Positions 1-6,799 of a stretch of DNA of 9,051 nucleotides are shown piece by piece. The position numbers and the translations under genes were made by a program. The notes beneath the pieces are model-generated. The model did not search any database, was not told where the DNA came from, and saw only the letters and a program-made list of their open reading frames with translations. Where the stretch lies: the NCBI GenBank assembly GCA_016873355.1, contig VGXK01000061.1, positions 1 through 9,051 on the forward strand. Direction: 5' to 3'. The number at the start of each line of letters is the position of its first letter. Positions within the stretch are counted from its first letter, which is position 1. The stretch comes from Phycisphaerae bacterium. Its GTDB lineage: Bacteria; Planctomycetota; Phycisphaerae; Phycisphaerales; SM1A02.

Positions 1-1
1 G

Positions 2-1381
2 CTCCGCGCCGAGCGCGAAGCCGCCGAAGGCCCGCTGCTCGACGCCGCCGGCGCCGGCGACTGGCCGAAGGCCTGGTCGATCGTCAAGGCCTTCCTCGAC
101 AAGCATCCCGACGACGCGCTCATGAACTTCAACGCCGCGTGCGTGAAGTCGCAGCTCGGCGACCTCGACGCCGCCTTCGCGCACCTCGATCGCGCCATCG
201 ACTTCGGCTTCGCCGATCTCGGCTCCGCCGCCGGCGATCCCGACCTCGCCCCGATGCGCGACGATTCGCGCTGGCCCGCGCTTCGCGCGCGACTTGCGGC
301 GAAGGATGCGCCTGCGTCGCGCCGCAGCCAGCTCGGCCAGAACGCCTTCGACGCGTGGAAGAAGAAGTACGGCGATCGCCGCTACACCTACCTGGAGGAC
401 GACGCGCGCAAGCTGCGCTACGCCGTGGCGCTCGACGACACGAGCTGCACGCAGATGCGCCAGATGCTCGATCGCCAGTGCGACTGGTGCATCTCGCAGT
501 TCTTCGAATCGGGACCGAACGATCCGGTGCTCATCGCGATTCCGCATCCGCTCGACTTCAAGGACTTCTTCGACGGCCCGAATCTCGCCGGCGTCTACGA
601 GCACGGCCATCGCCGCCTCGTGAGTCGCGACACCGGCGCCAGTCTTCGTCACGAGTTCGTGCACCTGCTCCACTGGGGACACATGGATCGCATCCGCCAG
701 GTGCACCCGGTGTGGATCCAGGAGGGACTCGCGAGCCTCTTCGAGGATTACGAGTGGGACGACCACGGCAATCCCGCGTTCCGTCCCAACATCCGACACA
801 ATCTCGCCCGAGGCGCCGCCGTGCACGGCAATGCGCCGCCGTGGCCGCGCTTCTTCGCCACGAGCTACGCGGCGTTCATGAACAAGGCGGAGCTCAACTA
901 CGCGCTCTCGCGCTCGATCTTCGAGTTCATGGCCGAGCGCGGACGGCTCCAGGCGTGGTACCGCGACTACACCGCCGGATTCGAGCGCGATCCCTCCGGC
1001 GCGAAGGCGATCGAGCAGGTCTTCGGTCGACCACTCGCGGAGGTGGAGAAGGAGTGGCGCCGCTGGGTCGCGTCGCGCGGAACGATCAAGGACTCCGTGT
1101 CGCCGGAGGACGCGATCATGGGCATCCAGGCGGAGAATTCGAACGACGGCGTCAAGATCACGCGCGTGCTGCGGCGCACCCCCGCCGCGAACGCGGGACT
1201 CCGGGTGGGCGACGTGATCGTGAAGATCGGCGACGAGACCGTGCGTTCGCTCGAAGAGATGGTGATCGCACTGGGGCGGCGCACGCGCGGCGACCCGATC
1301 GAGGTCGGCTATCGGCGGCGCGGCGAGTACCGCAGCGCCACGCTCGTCGAGACGAACGCGCGGCCGGCGCTCGCTCCGTGA
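2..1381 (+). CDS. TPR - gluzincin metallopeptidase - PDZ protein, 5'-truncated by window edge
   Basis: The reading frame is open to the left edge: codons from position 2 up to the ATG at 122 continue the same protein, so the true start lies outside the window and the ATG at 122 is probably internal. The visible ~459 residues have three parts. The first ~100 (nt 2-300) resemble a TPR unit followed by the 'DPDLAPMRDDSRWPAL' type of ending common after TPR arrays. The middle holds a zinc site, HEFVH at nt 650-664, with a likely third ligand Glu at nt 722-724 in a WIQEGLASLFE context, as in peptidase MA-like gluzincins. The C-terminus (about nt 1110-1370) is a PDZ domain with the core GLRVGDVIVKIGDETV. 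Known families of this kind are secreted or periplasmic proteases or protein-quality factors. Substrate and location are unknown because the N-terminus (possible signal peptide) is missing. All catalytic residues needed for activity appear present. Stop is TGA. Confidence 0.85.
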   Translation, partial: LRAEREAAEGPLLDAAGAGDWPKAWSIVKAFLDKHPDDALMNFNAACVKSQLGDLDAAFAHLDRAIDFGFADLGSAAGDPDLAPMRDDSRWPALRARLAAKDAPASRRSQLGQNAFDAWKKKYGDRRYTYLEDDARKLRYAVALDDTSCTQMRQMLDRQCDWCISQFFESGPNDPVLIAIPHPLDFKDFFDGPNLAGVYEHGHRRLVSRDTGASLRHEFVHLLHWGHMDRIRQVHPVWIQEGLASLFEDYEWDDHGNPAFRPNIRHNLARGAAVHGNAPPWPRFFATSYAAFMNKAELNYALSRSIFEFMAERGRLQAWYRDYTAGFERDPSGAKAIEQVFGRPLAEVEKEWRRWVASRGTIKDSVSPEDAIMGIQAENSNDGVKITRVLRRTPAANAGLRVGDVIVKIGDETVRSLEEMVIALGRRTRGDPIEVGYRRRGEYRSATLVETNARPALAP

Positions 1382-1442
1382 CGCACGGCGCCGCCGCGCC
1401 CGCCGCGTTCCCCGCGGGTCGCGCGTGCCGTTCGCTGCCGTG

Positions 1443-1448
1443 TACCAT
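1443..1448 (+). promoter_or_regulatory. Candidate extended -10 box (TGTACCAT) upstream of hpf
   Basis: In the 125-bp gap between the peptidase gene and hpf, TACCAT is preceded by a TG-like context (GTGTACCAT). It would give a leader of about 50 nt. No convincing -35 is visible, and the G+C-rich gap otherwise shows only a 5-bp hairpin (CCGCG/CGCGG at 1403-1417). The same GTGTAC(C/G)AT string occurs upstream of fbaB. Low certainty. Confidence 0.3.
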
Positions 1449-1506
1449 GCCCGACCCGCCGCAGGCCGCCGAACTCCGGCGCCGCGGCACGCACAAGGTT
1501 CGATCG

Positions 1507-1815
1507 ATGCAAGTCAACATCACCGCGAAACACATGGATCTGACGGGGCCGATCGAGGCCTACATCCGCCAGAAGGTGGACCGCATCACGCGGCACTTCG
1601 ACCGCGTGCAGCAGATCACGATGGTCGTCGAGAAGGAGCCGCGGCACGGCTTCCACGTCGAGCTCATCCTGGACATCGAGGGGCACGACGACTTCATTGC
1701 GAACAGCCGCCACGAGGACCTGTACGCCGCGATCGATCTCGTCGTCGACCGGGGCGTGCGACAGCTCACCGACCACAAGGAAAAGGTCCGCAACCATCAC
1801 CATCCCGAGGCGTAG
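1507..1815 (+). CDS. hpf: Ribosome hibernation promoting factor, short form (HPF/RaiA family)
   Basis: The 102-residue product begins MQVNITAKHMDLTGPIEAYI and matches the S30AE/HPF fold along its whole length (beta-alpha-beta-beta-beta-alpha). It contains the usual 'F..V....MVVEKE....VELIL' strands and a C-terminal helix ending in basic and His residues. Proteins of this family bind the 30S decoding centre and silence ribosomes in slow growth. Length fits short HPF; there is no C-terminal dimerisation domain as in long HPF. I chose ATG 1507 because it fits the family N-terminus and has AAGG at 1495-1498, 8 nt upstream. An in-frame ATG at 1447 would add 20 residues unlike the family and lacks a ribosome binding site. 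It is first in a four-gene run with EIIA, HPr and gpsA, an order reminiscent of the proteobacterial rpoN-hpf-ptsN locus. Confidence 0.93.
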   Translation: MQVNITAKHMDLTGPIEAYIRQKVDRITRHFDRVQQITMVVEKEPRHGFHVELILDIEGHDDFIANSRHEDLYAAIDLVVDRGVRQLTDHKEKVRNHHHPEA

Positions 1816-1845
1816 GCCGCGAATTCCGCCGCGCCGCGATTCCGC

Positions 1846-2322
1846 ATGAAACTCACCACCATCGTCGTTCGAGACGCGATCGTCCCCCGGCTCAAGTCGC
1901 AGAAGCGCGACGAGGTGGTGGGCGAGTTGCTCGACGCGCTGGTGTCGGCCGGCTCGGTCGAATCGACGAAGCGCGACGACTTCTTCAAGGCGGTCATCAA
2001 GCGCGAGAAGCGAGGCTCGACGGGCATCGGTCACGGCGTGGCGGTGCCGCACGCCAAGGCGACCGACGCGTCGAAGCTGATCGTCGCCGTCGGGCTCAGC
2101 GAGCGCGGCGTCGAGTTCAACTCGCTCGATCGCAAGCCGGTGCACGCCATCTTCCTGCTCGTCTCCCCGGAGGAGCGGCCGGAGGAGCACCTCGCGGCCA
2201 TGGAGGCAATCGTGGGATGTCTGGGCAAGGACCAGTTCCGTCGATTCCTGCGTCAGGCCAGGAGCGTCGAGGAAGTGATGACGCTGCTCGAGGAATCCGA
2301 CGCGGAACGCACGGTCCCGTGA
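1846..2322 (+). CDS. ptsN: PTS EIIA domain protein, PtsN / fructose-type
   Basis: The 158-residue protein is a single EIIA type-2 (mannitol/fructose/Ntr) domain. The phosphorylation motif GIGHGVAVPHAK is intact, with His69 as the phosphoacceptor; the typical 'P.EE...HL..M..I' segment follows around residues 107-125. No EIIB, EIIC or HPr domain is fused, and no sugar permease lies nearby, so a regulatory (PtsN/nitrogen-PTS-like) role is more likely than transport. That is inference from context and length. It starts 30 bp after hpf with no clear ribosome binding site, and ends 4 bp before the HPr start, so co-translation with HPr is likely. HPr from the next gene is the expected phosphate donor. 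The symbol is by family resemblance; a fructose-specific EIIA is the main alternative. Confidence 0.88.
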   Translation: MKLTTIVVRDAIVPRLKSQKRDEVVGELLDALVSAGSVESTKRDDFFKAVIKREKRGSTGIGHGVAVPHAKATDASKLIVAVGLSERGVEFNSLDRKPVHAIFLLVSPEERPEEHLAAMEAIVGCLGKDQFRRFLRQARSVEEVMTLLEESDAERTVP

Positions 2323-2326
2323 GCGC

Positions 2327-2608
2327 GTGACGCCAGTGGTCACCGCCCGGGTCGTCGTCTGCAACACGCTCGGTCTGCATGCGCGGCCGGCGATGTCGTT
2401 CGTGGAGACGGCGTCGAAGTTCGCCTCCGCGATCACGGTGCGACGCGCCGACTCCGACGAGAAGGTCGACGGCAAGAGCATCATGCAGGTGCTGCTGCTG
2501 GCGGGAACGAACGGAACGGAACTCGAGATCTGCGTCGACGGCGCCGACGAGGCGGAAGCGGTCGCGGCGCTCGTGGCGCTCGTGAACCGCCGCTTCGACG
2601 AGGAGTGA
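2327..2608 (+). CDS. ptsH: Phosphocarrier protein HPr (NPr-like)
   Basis: This small protein (93 residues from GTG 2327) has the HPr active site GLHARPA with phospho-His18, and the second conserved segment GKSIMQVLLLAG. There Ser51 takes the place of Ser46 of canonical HPr, the target of HPr kinase in organisms that have it. HPr carries phosphate from Enzyme I to EIIA proteins; here the immediate upstream EIIA is the obvious partner. No Enzyme I or HPr kinase is in the window. The start is uncertain: GTG 2327 lies 4 bp after the EIIA stop, favouring translational coupling. An alternative GTG at 2336 would put the active histidine at exactly position 15 as in E. coli HPr. Neither has a clear ribosome binding site. 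The symbol is by family; NPr (ptsO) would fit the regulatory context equally well. Confidence 0.92.
   Translation: MTPVVTARVVVCNTLGLHARPAMSFVETASKFASAITVRRADSDEKVDGKSIMQVLLLAGTNGTELEICVDGADEAEAVAALVALVNRRFDEE
2601..2605 (+). promoter_or_regulatory. Shine-Dalgarno AGGAG for gpsA inside end of HPr gene
   Basis: AGGAG overlaps the last codons of the HPr gene and lies 10 nt before the GTG at 2616. It supports that GTG as the gpsA start and links translation of the two genes. Confidence 0.5.
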
Positions 2609-2615
2609 TCCCAGC

Positions 2616-3623
2616 GTGAGCGAGCGCGTCTCGATCGTCGGCGACGGACAGATGGGAATCGTGCTCGCGTGGACGCTCGCCCAGCGAGGCGTGCCGTGCG
2701 CGCTGTGGGGACCGTTCGAACGGGACCTGGAGGCGCTGCGGCGCGAGCGGCGCTCGCCGCGCATGCCCTCGATCGAGCTGCCGCCGTCGGTCGAGGTCAC
2801 CGCCGACGCCGGCGCGGCGCTCGCGAAATGCACGATCGCCGTGAACGCGATTCCCACGCAGTTCATCGCGTCGGCGTGGAAGAGCGTCGCCCCGTCGCTT
2901 CCGCGCGGCGCGCTGCTCGTGAGCGTGGCGAAGGGATTCGAGGCAGGCACGCATCGGCTGCCGTCGAGCGTGCTGCGAAGCGCCGTCGGCCGCGCGGAGT
3001 CGACCCCGGTCGTGGTGCTCACCGGCCCCACGATCGCGGCGGAGCTTGCGAGGCGATTGCCCGCCACGATGCTCGCCGCATGCGCCGACGCCGACGGCGC
3101 GCTCCGCGTGCAGGCCGCCTTCGCGGCGCCGTGGATCCGCATCTACACGCACGACGATCCGATCGGCGCCGAGGTTGCCGGCGCGCTCAAGAACGTGATC
3201 GCGATCGCCGCGGGAATCGTCGACGGCCTCGAGCTCGGCTTCAACGCCAAGAGCGCGCTGCTGGCGCGCGGGCTCGTGGAGATGGTGCGGCTCGGCACCG
3301 CGCTCGGCGCGAAGGCGGAGACCTTCTTCGGCATCGCCGGCGTGGGAGATCTCGCCACCACCTGCTTCAGCCCCGAAGGCCGCAATCGCTCGTGCGGCGA
3401 GGCGCTCGGGCGCGGCGAGACGCTCGAGCGGCACCTGGCGTCCACCCGCTCCGTGGTCGAGGGCGTCGAGACCGCGCGGAGCGTGGTGCAGTTTGCGCGC
3501 GAGCGGGCGATCGAGGTCCCGATCATGGACGCGGTCAGCCGCATTCTCTTCGAGGGCCTGCCGGCACGCGAGGCGATCCGCGAACTGATGACGCGCGAGC
3601 CGAAGGAGGAGCGGATCGCCTGA
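2616..3623 (+). CDS. gpsA: NAD(P)-dependent glycerol-3-phosphate dehydrogenase
   Basis: The 335-residue cytosolic enzyme reduces dihydroxyacetone phosphate to sn-glycerol 3-phosphate for phospholipid synthesis. The Rossmann motif is GDGQMG (residues 9-14; the family more often has GAGxWG). Conserved Lys106 lies in SVAKGFE, the catalytic Lys192 in GALKNV, Asp245 in GVGDL, and the substrate-loop Arg256-Asn257 in the TCFSPEGRN segment. EGVETARSV near residue 282 matches the late family motif. Length is typical (about 330-340). Two usual signatures are altered: GPTIAAELA where most have GPSFAxE, and GRN where most have SRN. All catalytic residues are present, so I expect activity. It starts with GTG 7 bp after the HPr stop, making it the last gene of the hpf-EIIA-HPr-gpsA run; gpsA is not a usual member of hpf/ptsN clusters. 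Confidence 0.93.
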   Translation: MSERVSIVGDGQMGIVLAWTLAQRGVPCALWGPFERDLEALRRERRSPRMPSIELPPSVEVTADAGAALAKCTIAVNAIPTQFIASAWKSVAPSLPRGALLVSVAKGFEAGTHRLPSSVLRSAVGRAESTPVVVLTGPTIAAELARRLPATMLAACADADGALRVQAAFAAPWIRIYTHDDPIGAEVAGALKNVIAIAAGIVDGLELGFNAKSALLARGLVEMVRLGTALGAKAETFFGIAGVGDLATTCFSPEGRNRSCGEALGRGETLERHLASTRSVVEGVETARSVVQFARERAIEVPIMDAVSRILFEGLPAREAIRELMTREPKEERIA

Positions 3624-3650
3624 CCGGGTGCGACGACGCCGAGGCCCCGC

Positions 3651-3704
3651 GCTCGAACCGCCCCCGCGGCGCTCGAACCGCCCCGCCCCGCCGCTCGTAC
3701 CCCC
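3651..3704 (+). repeat. Short direct repeats in gpsA-ATPase gap
   Basis: GCTCGAACCGCCCC occurs at 3651-3664 and 3671-3684 (20-bp period), with a degraded third copy GCTCGTACCCCC at 3693-3704. They sit in the 153-bp gap after gpsA. I see no terminator hairpin with a T tract in this gap. The repeats could be replication slippage in C-rich DNA or binding sites for an unknown regulator. Confidence 0.55.
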
Positions 3705-3725
3705 GTCGCCCGAATCCGGCTCGAT

Positions 3726-3734
3726 TGCTACGCT
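3726..3734 (+). promoter_or_regulatory. Candidate extended -10 (TGCTACGCT) for the P-type ATPase gene
   Basis: TGcTACGCT is the most A/T-rich, -10-like string in the gap and lies 42 bp before the ATG at 3777. No -35 box is recognisable and the match is only partial, so this is weak. Confidence 0.22.
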
Positions 3735-3776
3735 TCGCAGCCGTCATCTCGCTTCGCGTTCCGTGAGCCTCGTCTC

Positions 3777-5858
3777 ATGAGTTCCAACCCCGCGTCCGCC
3801 GGCAGCACTTCCGGCCCATCGTCCGATTCGCGTCGTCGCGCCTCCGATCCCGGCGCCGACGGCGGTCGCCGCCTCGAGCGCCAGCTCTTCCTGGCGCTCG
3901 TGGGCGGAATGCTCCTGCTCACGGCGTGGATCGCCACGCTCGTGGGCGTCGACCGGCAGGTGGCGGACATTCCCGCGGCGGTCGGCGCGATCATCCTCTT
4001 CATCCCGCTTGCCTGGGGAGCGTTGCGCGAGTTCCTGGCGGGGCGGCCGTCGAGCGACACGCTCGCGTCGCTCGCCGTCTTCGCGGCGCTCATGAGCAAT
4101 CTCTTCCTTGCCGCGGGATTTCTCGCGTTCTTCCTCTGGCTCGCGGAACTCGTCCTGAGCCGCACCGCGTGGGGCGCGCAGCGCGCCATTCGCGACCTCG
4201 TCGAGCTCACGCCGGACACGGCGCGTCTCGTCGACGACTCGGGCGCCGAGCGCGAAGTGAGCCTCGCCGAGATCCGCGTGGGCATGGTGGTGCGCGTGCG
4301 ACCGGGCGAGAATCTGCCCGTCGACGGCAAGGTCGCGAGCGGCAACTCGAACATCAACCAGGCGTCGCTCACCGGCGAAGCGGTGCCGATCGAAGTCGAG
4401 CCCGGCTCGGACGTGTACGCCGGCACGAGCAATCTCACCGGGCAGATCGACGTGCGCGTGACCGCGGTGGCGGGCGAGACCACGATCGGCAAGGTGGAAC
4501 AGCTCATCCGCGAGGCGGAGAGCACGCGCGGCAAGCGGCAGGAACTCATCGAGCGGCTCGCGAGCTACTACACGCCGGTCGTGCTCATGGTGGCCGGGCT
4601 CGTCTGGTTCTTCGCGAGCCGCAGCGACAACGCGCTCGTGAAGGCCGCCGCCGCCGAGCGCGCGATCACGGTGCTCGTGGTGACCTGCCCGGGCGCACTC
4701 CTGATTGCCTATCCCACCGCCATGGTCGCCGCCTTCGCGGCCGCCGCGCGGCTCGGCATCATGATCAAGACGACGCGCGTGCTCGAATCCGCCGCGAACG
4801 TCGACACCGTCGTCATGGACAAGACGGGCACGCTCACCACCGGCCGATTCAGCGTGAGTCGACTGGCGCCCGCCGAGGGCGTCGATCCCGCGTCGCTGCT
4901 GCAGTCGGCCGCGGACGCGGAGCAGAGCTCGAACCATCCGCTTGCGCGGAGCATTCTCGAGACGGCGGTGAAGGCGCGCCTCACTCCCGAATCGCTGCGG
5001 AAGTACGAGGAACTGCACGGTCGCGGCGTGGTGGCGTCCACCGGGGGCGGCAGCACCATCCATGCGGGCCGCATCGAGTGGCTGCTCGAGATGAATCCCG
5101 CGATCGAGTCGGCGCTTCCGGCGGTCGAGCCGCAGATCGAGGGCATGTCGGGCGTGCACGTGATGCGCGACGGGCGATACCTGGGCGCGGTGGGGCTCGA
5201 GGACAAGCTGCGCCGACACGCGGTCGACGTGGTCACGAAGCTCCGCGATCTCGGCGTGCGCCGCGTGGCGATCTTCACCGGCGATCGGCTGAGCGTGGCG
5301 AAGCGCGTGGGGCAAGCCGTGGGCGTCGATGCGATCGAGGCGGAGTGCCTGCCGGAGGAGAAGCACGAGGAGCTCAAGTACCTCATCCGGCGCGGACATC
5401 GAACGCTCGTGGTCGGCGACGGCATCAACGACGGACCGATCCTGGCGAGCGCCGACGTGGGCGTGGCCATGGGATTGTCCGGTTCCGACATCGCCACGAA
5501 TTCCGCGGGCGTGGCCCTCATGAACGACGACCTGCGGCACGTGCCGTTCCTGCTTGAGCTCGCGCGGCGAACGCGGCTCATCATCGGGCAGAACATCGGC
5601 GCCGCCCTGCTGCTGGCGATCGTGGGTCTCGCGCTCGCGGCGACCGGCAACATCAACATCTGGGCGACGCCGTTCTTCTACGCCGTGAGCTACGTCTTCG
5701 TCATCGCGAACAGTCTGCGGCTCGTGCGCTTCGGCGAGGACTTCATCGGCAACGAGGAAGCTCGACGCGCGGCGGAAGCGCTGGCGGCAAGCAAACCCAC
5801 GCGGCAGATCCGCGGCCGCGCGGCGGCCGCCGGAGGCGGAGCGCCGGCGGCGGCGTGA
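3777..5858 (+). CDS. Heavy-metal-type P-type ATPase (P1B-like) with CPG motif
   Basis: The 693-residue membrane pump has all the catalytic parts of a P-type ATPase: actuator loop TGEAVP (199-204), phosphorylation site DKTGTLT with Asp348, the P1B-specific HP dipeptide in SNHPLA (His387), and the hinge GDGIND (547-552). Likely membrane helices lie near 36-57, 64-83, two between 95 and 126, 265-281, 294-321, 604-623 and 627-647. That is eight, the P1B plan. The N-terminus (1-34) is Ser/Pro/Gly-rich with no HMA domain or CxxC. The helix-4 metal motif is Cys304-Pro305-Gly306 (CPG) instead of CPC or SPC. Helix 7 lacks the Tyr-Asn pair of Cu pumps and helix 8 (FFYAVSYVFVIANSLRL) lacks the Asp of Zn/Cd pumps. 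The substrate therefore cannot be assigned; Zn, Cu, Fe or another ion are all possible. The C-terminal tail is Ala/Gly-rich. It starts at ATG 3777, with no clear ribosome binding site. Confidence 0.9.
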   Translation: MSSNPASAGSTSGPSSDSRRRASDPGADGGRRLERQLFLALVGGMLLLTAWIATLVGVDRQVADIPAAVGAIILFIPLAWGALREFLAGRPSSDTLASLAVFAALMSNLFLAAGFLAFFLWLAELVLSRTAWGAQRAIRDLVELTPDTARLVDDSGAEREVSLAEIRVGMVVRVRPGENLPVDGKVASGNSNINQASLTGEAVPIEVEPGSDVYAGTSNLTGQIDVRVTAVAGETTIGKVEQLIREAESTRGKRQELIERLASYYTPVVLMVAGLVWFFASRSDNALVKAAAAERAITVLVVTCPGALLIAYPTAMVAAFAAAARLGIMIKTTRVLESAANVDTVVMDKTGTLTTGRFSVSRLAPAEGVDPASLLQSAADAEQSSNHPLARSILETAVKARLTPESLRKYEELHGRGVVASTGGGSTIHAGRIEWLLEMNPAIESALPAVEPQIEGMSGVHVMRDGRYLGAVGLEDKLRRHAVDVVTKLRDLGVRRVAIFTGDRLSVAKRVGQAVGVDAIEAECLPEEKHEELKYLIRRGHRTLVVGDGINDGPILASADVGVAMGLSGSDIATNSAGVALMNDDLRHVPFLLELARRTRLIIGQNIGAALLLAIVGLALAATGNINIWATPFFYAVSYVFVIANSLRLVRFGEDFIGNEEARRAAEALAASKPTRQIRGRAAAAGGGAPAAA

Positions 5859-5921
5859 GGCGAGCGCGGGCGCGGCGACCCGCGTCGGAGCGAGGCAAGC
5901 GCCGAGCGCGGGAGCGGCAGC

Positions 5922-6716
5922 GTGGCGAACGAACAGCGATTCACGGGACTCGCGGCCGCGTACACGCGAGCGCGCCCGGACTATCCGCGCGAGGCGTTCG
6001 AGGCGATGACGGCGGGACTGCCGCGACCGATTCGCGCCGTCGATGTCGGCTGCGGCACGGGAATCTCCACGCGTCGACTCGCCGATTTCGCCGACGAGAC
6101 GACGGGCGTCGACCCCAATCGCGAGATGCTCGAAGCGGCGCGGCGGGCGTCGGCCGATGCGGCGGCGCGATCGGTCGGCGACGACGGCGCACGCACCCCC
6201 GCCGCAATCCGCTGGCACGCGGCGCCGGCCGAGTCCACCGGACTCGCGTCCGTCTCCTTCGAGCTGGTGCTGGCGGCGCAGGCCTTCCACTGGTTCGACC
6301 CGTCGAAGGCGCTCGGGGAATTCCACCGGCTGCTCGTTCCCGGCGGTCGCGTCGCCCTGCTCTGGAACCTGCGCGACGACCGCGACGACACGACCCGCGC
6401 CTACTCGGCGATCACCGTGCCCGAGGCGAAGCGAAACCTCGACGCGACGAGCCTCGCCGCGCGCGAAGACACGGGGAAGCCGCTCGCCGAATCCCGCCGC
6501 TTCCGCGGGTATCGTCGCGTCGAATTCACGAACGAGCAGCGACTCGATCTCGCCGGCGTGCTCGATCGCGCAGGAAGCGCGAGCTACTACCCGCGCTCCG
6601 GGCCCGATCGCGTCGCGGCCGACGCGCGACTGAACGATCTCTTCTCGCGTGAATCCCGCGACGGCGTGCTCACGCTTCGATACCGCGTCGAGCTGCACCT
6701 CGCCGAACGAGCCTGA
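5922..6716 (+). CDS. Class I SAM-dependent methyltransferase (Methyltransf_11 type)
   Basis: The 264-residue soluble protein has a standard AdoMet-binding fold. Motif I is VDVGCGTG (40-47), the ribose-binding acidic residue is Asp64 in GVDPN, and LAAQAFHWFD (117-126) is followed by LLVPGGRVALLWN (137-149). The HWFD signature and the following WNLRDD mark the broad family of small-molecule methyltransferases related to UbiE/Tam-like proteins; the substrate is unknown. The first 20 residues (RFTGLAAAYTRARPDYP) match the usual family opening. GTG 5922 is preceded by GGAG at 5911-5914 with a 7-nt spacer, which supports this start. It lies 63 bp downstream of the ATPase gene in the same direction and could be co-transcribed, but no functional link is evident. 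No key motif is missing. Confidence 0.88.
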   Translation: MANEQRFTGLAAAYTRARPDYPREAFEAMTAGLPRPIRAVDVGCGTGISTRRLADFADETTGVDPNREMLEAARRASADAAARSVGDDGARTPAAIRWHAAPAESTGLASVSFELVLAAQAFHWFDPSKALGEFHRLLVPGGRVALLWNLRDDRDDTTRAYSAITVPEAKRNLDATSLAAREDTGKPLAESRRFRGYRRVEFTNEQRLDLAGVLDRAGSASYYPRSGPDRVAADARLNDLFSRESRDGVLTLRYRVELHLAERA

Positions 6717-6760
6717 AGCCTCCGGTCGCCCGCCGCCGTCGGCGCCCGACGCGGCCGGGA

Positions 6761-6779
6761 GCGCACGCGCACGCGCGCG
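6761..6779. other. Alternating purine-pyrimidine run (Z-DNA-prone)
   Basis: Nineteen bases of uninterrupted CG/CA-type alternation lie in the 83-bp gap before the DUF486 gene, just upstream of its candidate promoter. Such runs can adopt Z-DNA under negative supercoiling. In 70% GC DNA it may be chance. Confidence 0.5.
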
Positions 6780-6787
6780 AGCCACGC

Positions 6788-6793
6788 GACAAT
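6788..6793 (+). promoter_or_regulatory. Candidate -10 box (GACAAT) giving a leaderless DUF486 transcript
   Basis: GACAAT ends 6 bases before the ATG at 6800, so a start at the usual distance would fall on or beside the A of the start codon. No Shine-Dalgarno sequence precedes this ATG, which fits a leaderless mRNA. No -35 match is seen. Confidence 0.35.
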
Positions 6794-6799
6794 GCGCGG

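Noticed and set aside
1403..1417. CCGCG-TTCCC-CGCGG hairpin after the peptidase gene as terminator
   Set aside because: Only 5 bp, no T tract, and such short stems are common in this G+C-rich DNA.
139..1506. Long upstream extension of the hpf frame
   Set aside because: The extension is Arg-rich out-of-frame reading of the peptidase gene; only the part from 1507 resembles HPF.
5861..5912. CGAGCGCGGG repeated at 5861 and 5903 between the ATPase and methyltransferase genes
   Set aside because: A 10-bp match in low-complexity G+C-rich sequence is likely chance; the second copy overlaps the methyltransferase ribosome binding site region.
3744..6785. A 1013-codon open frame on the minus strand opposite the ATPase and methyltransferase genes
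   Set aside because: It is Arg/His/Glu-rich with no recognisable domain and lies wholly antisense to two clear genes; long spurious frames are expected at this G+C with strong third-position bias.
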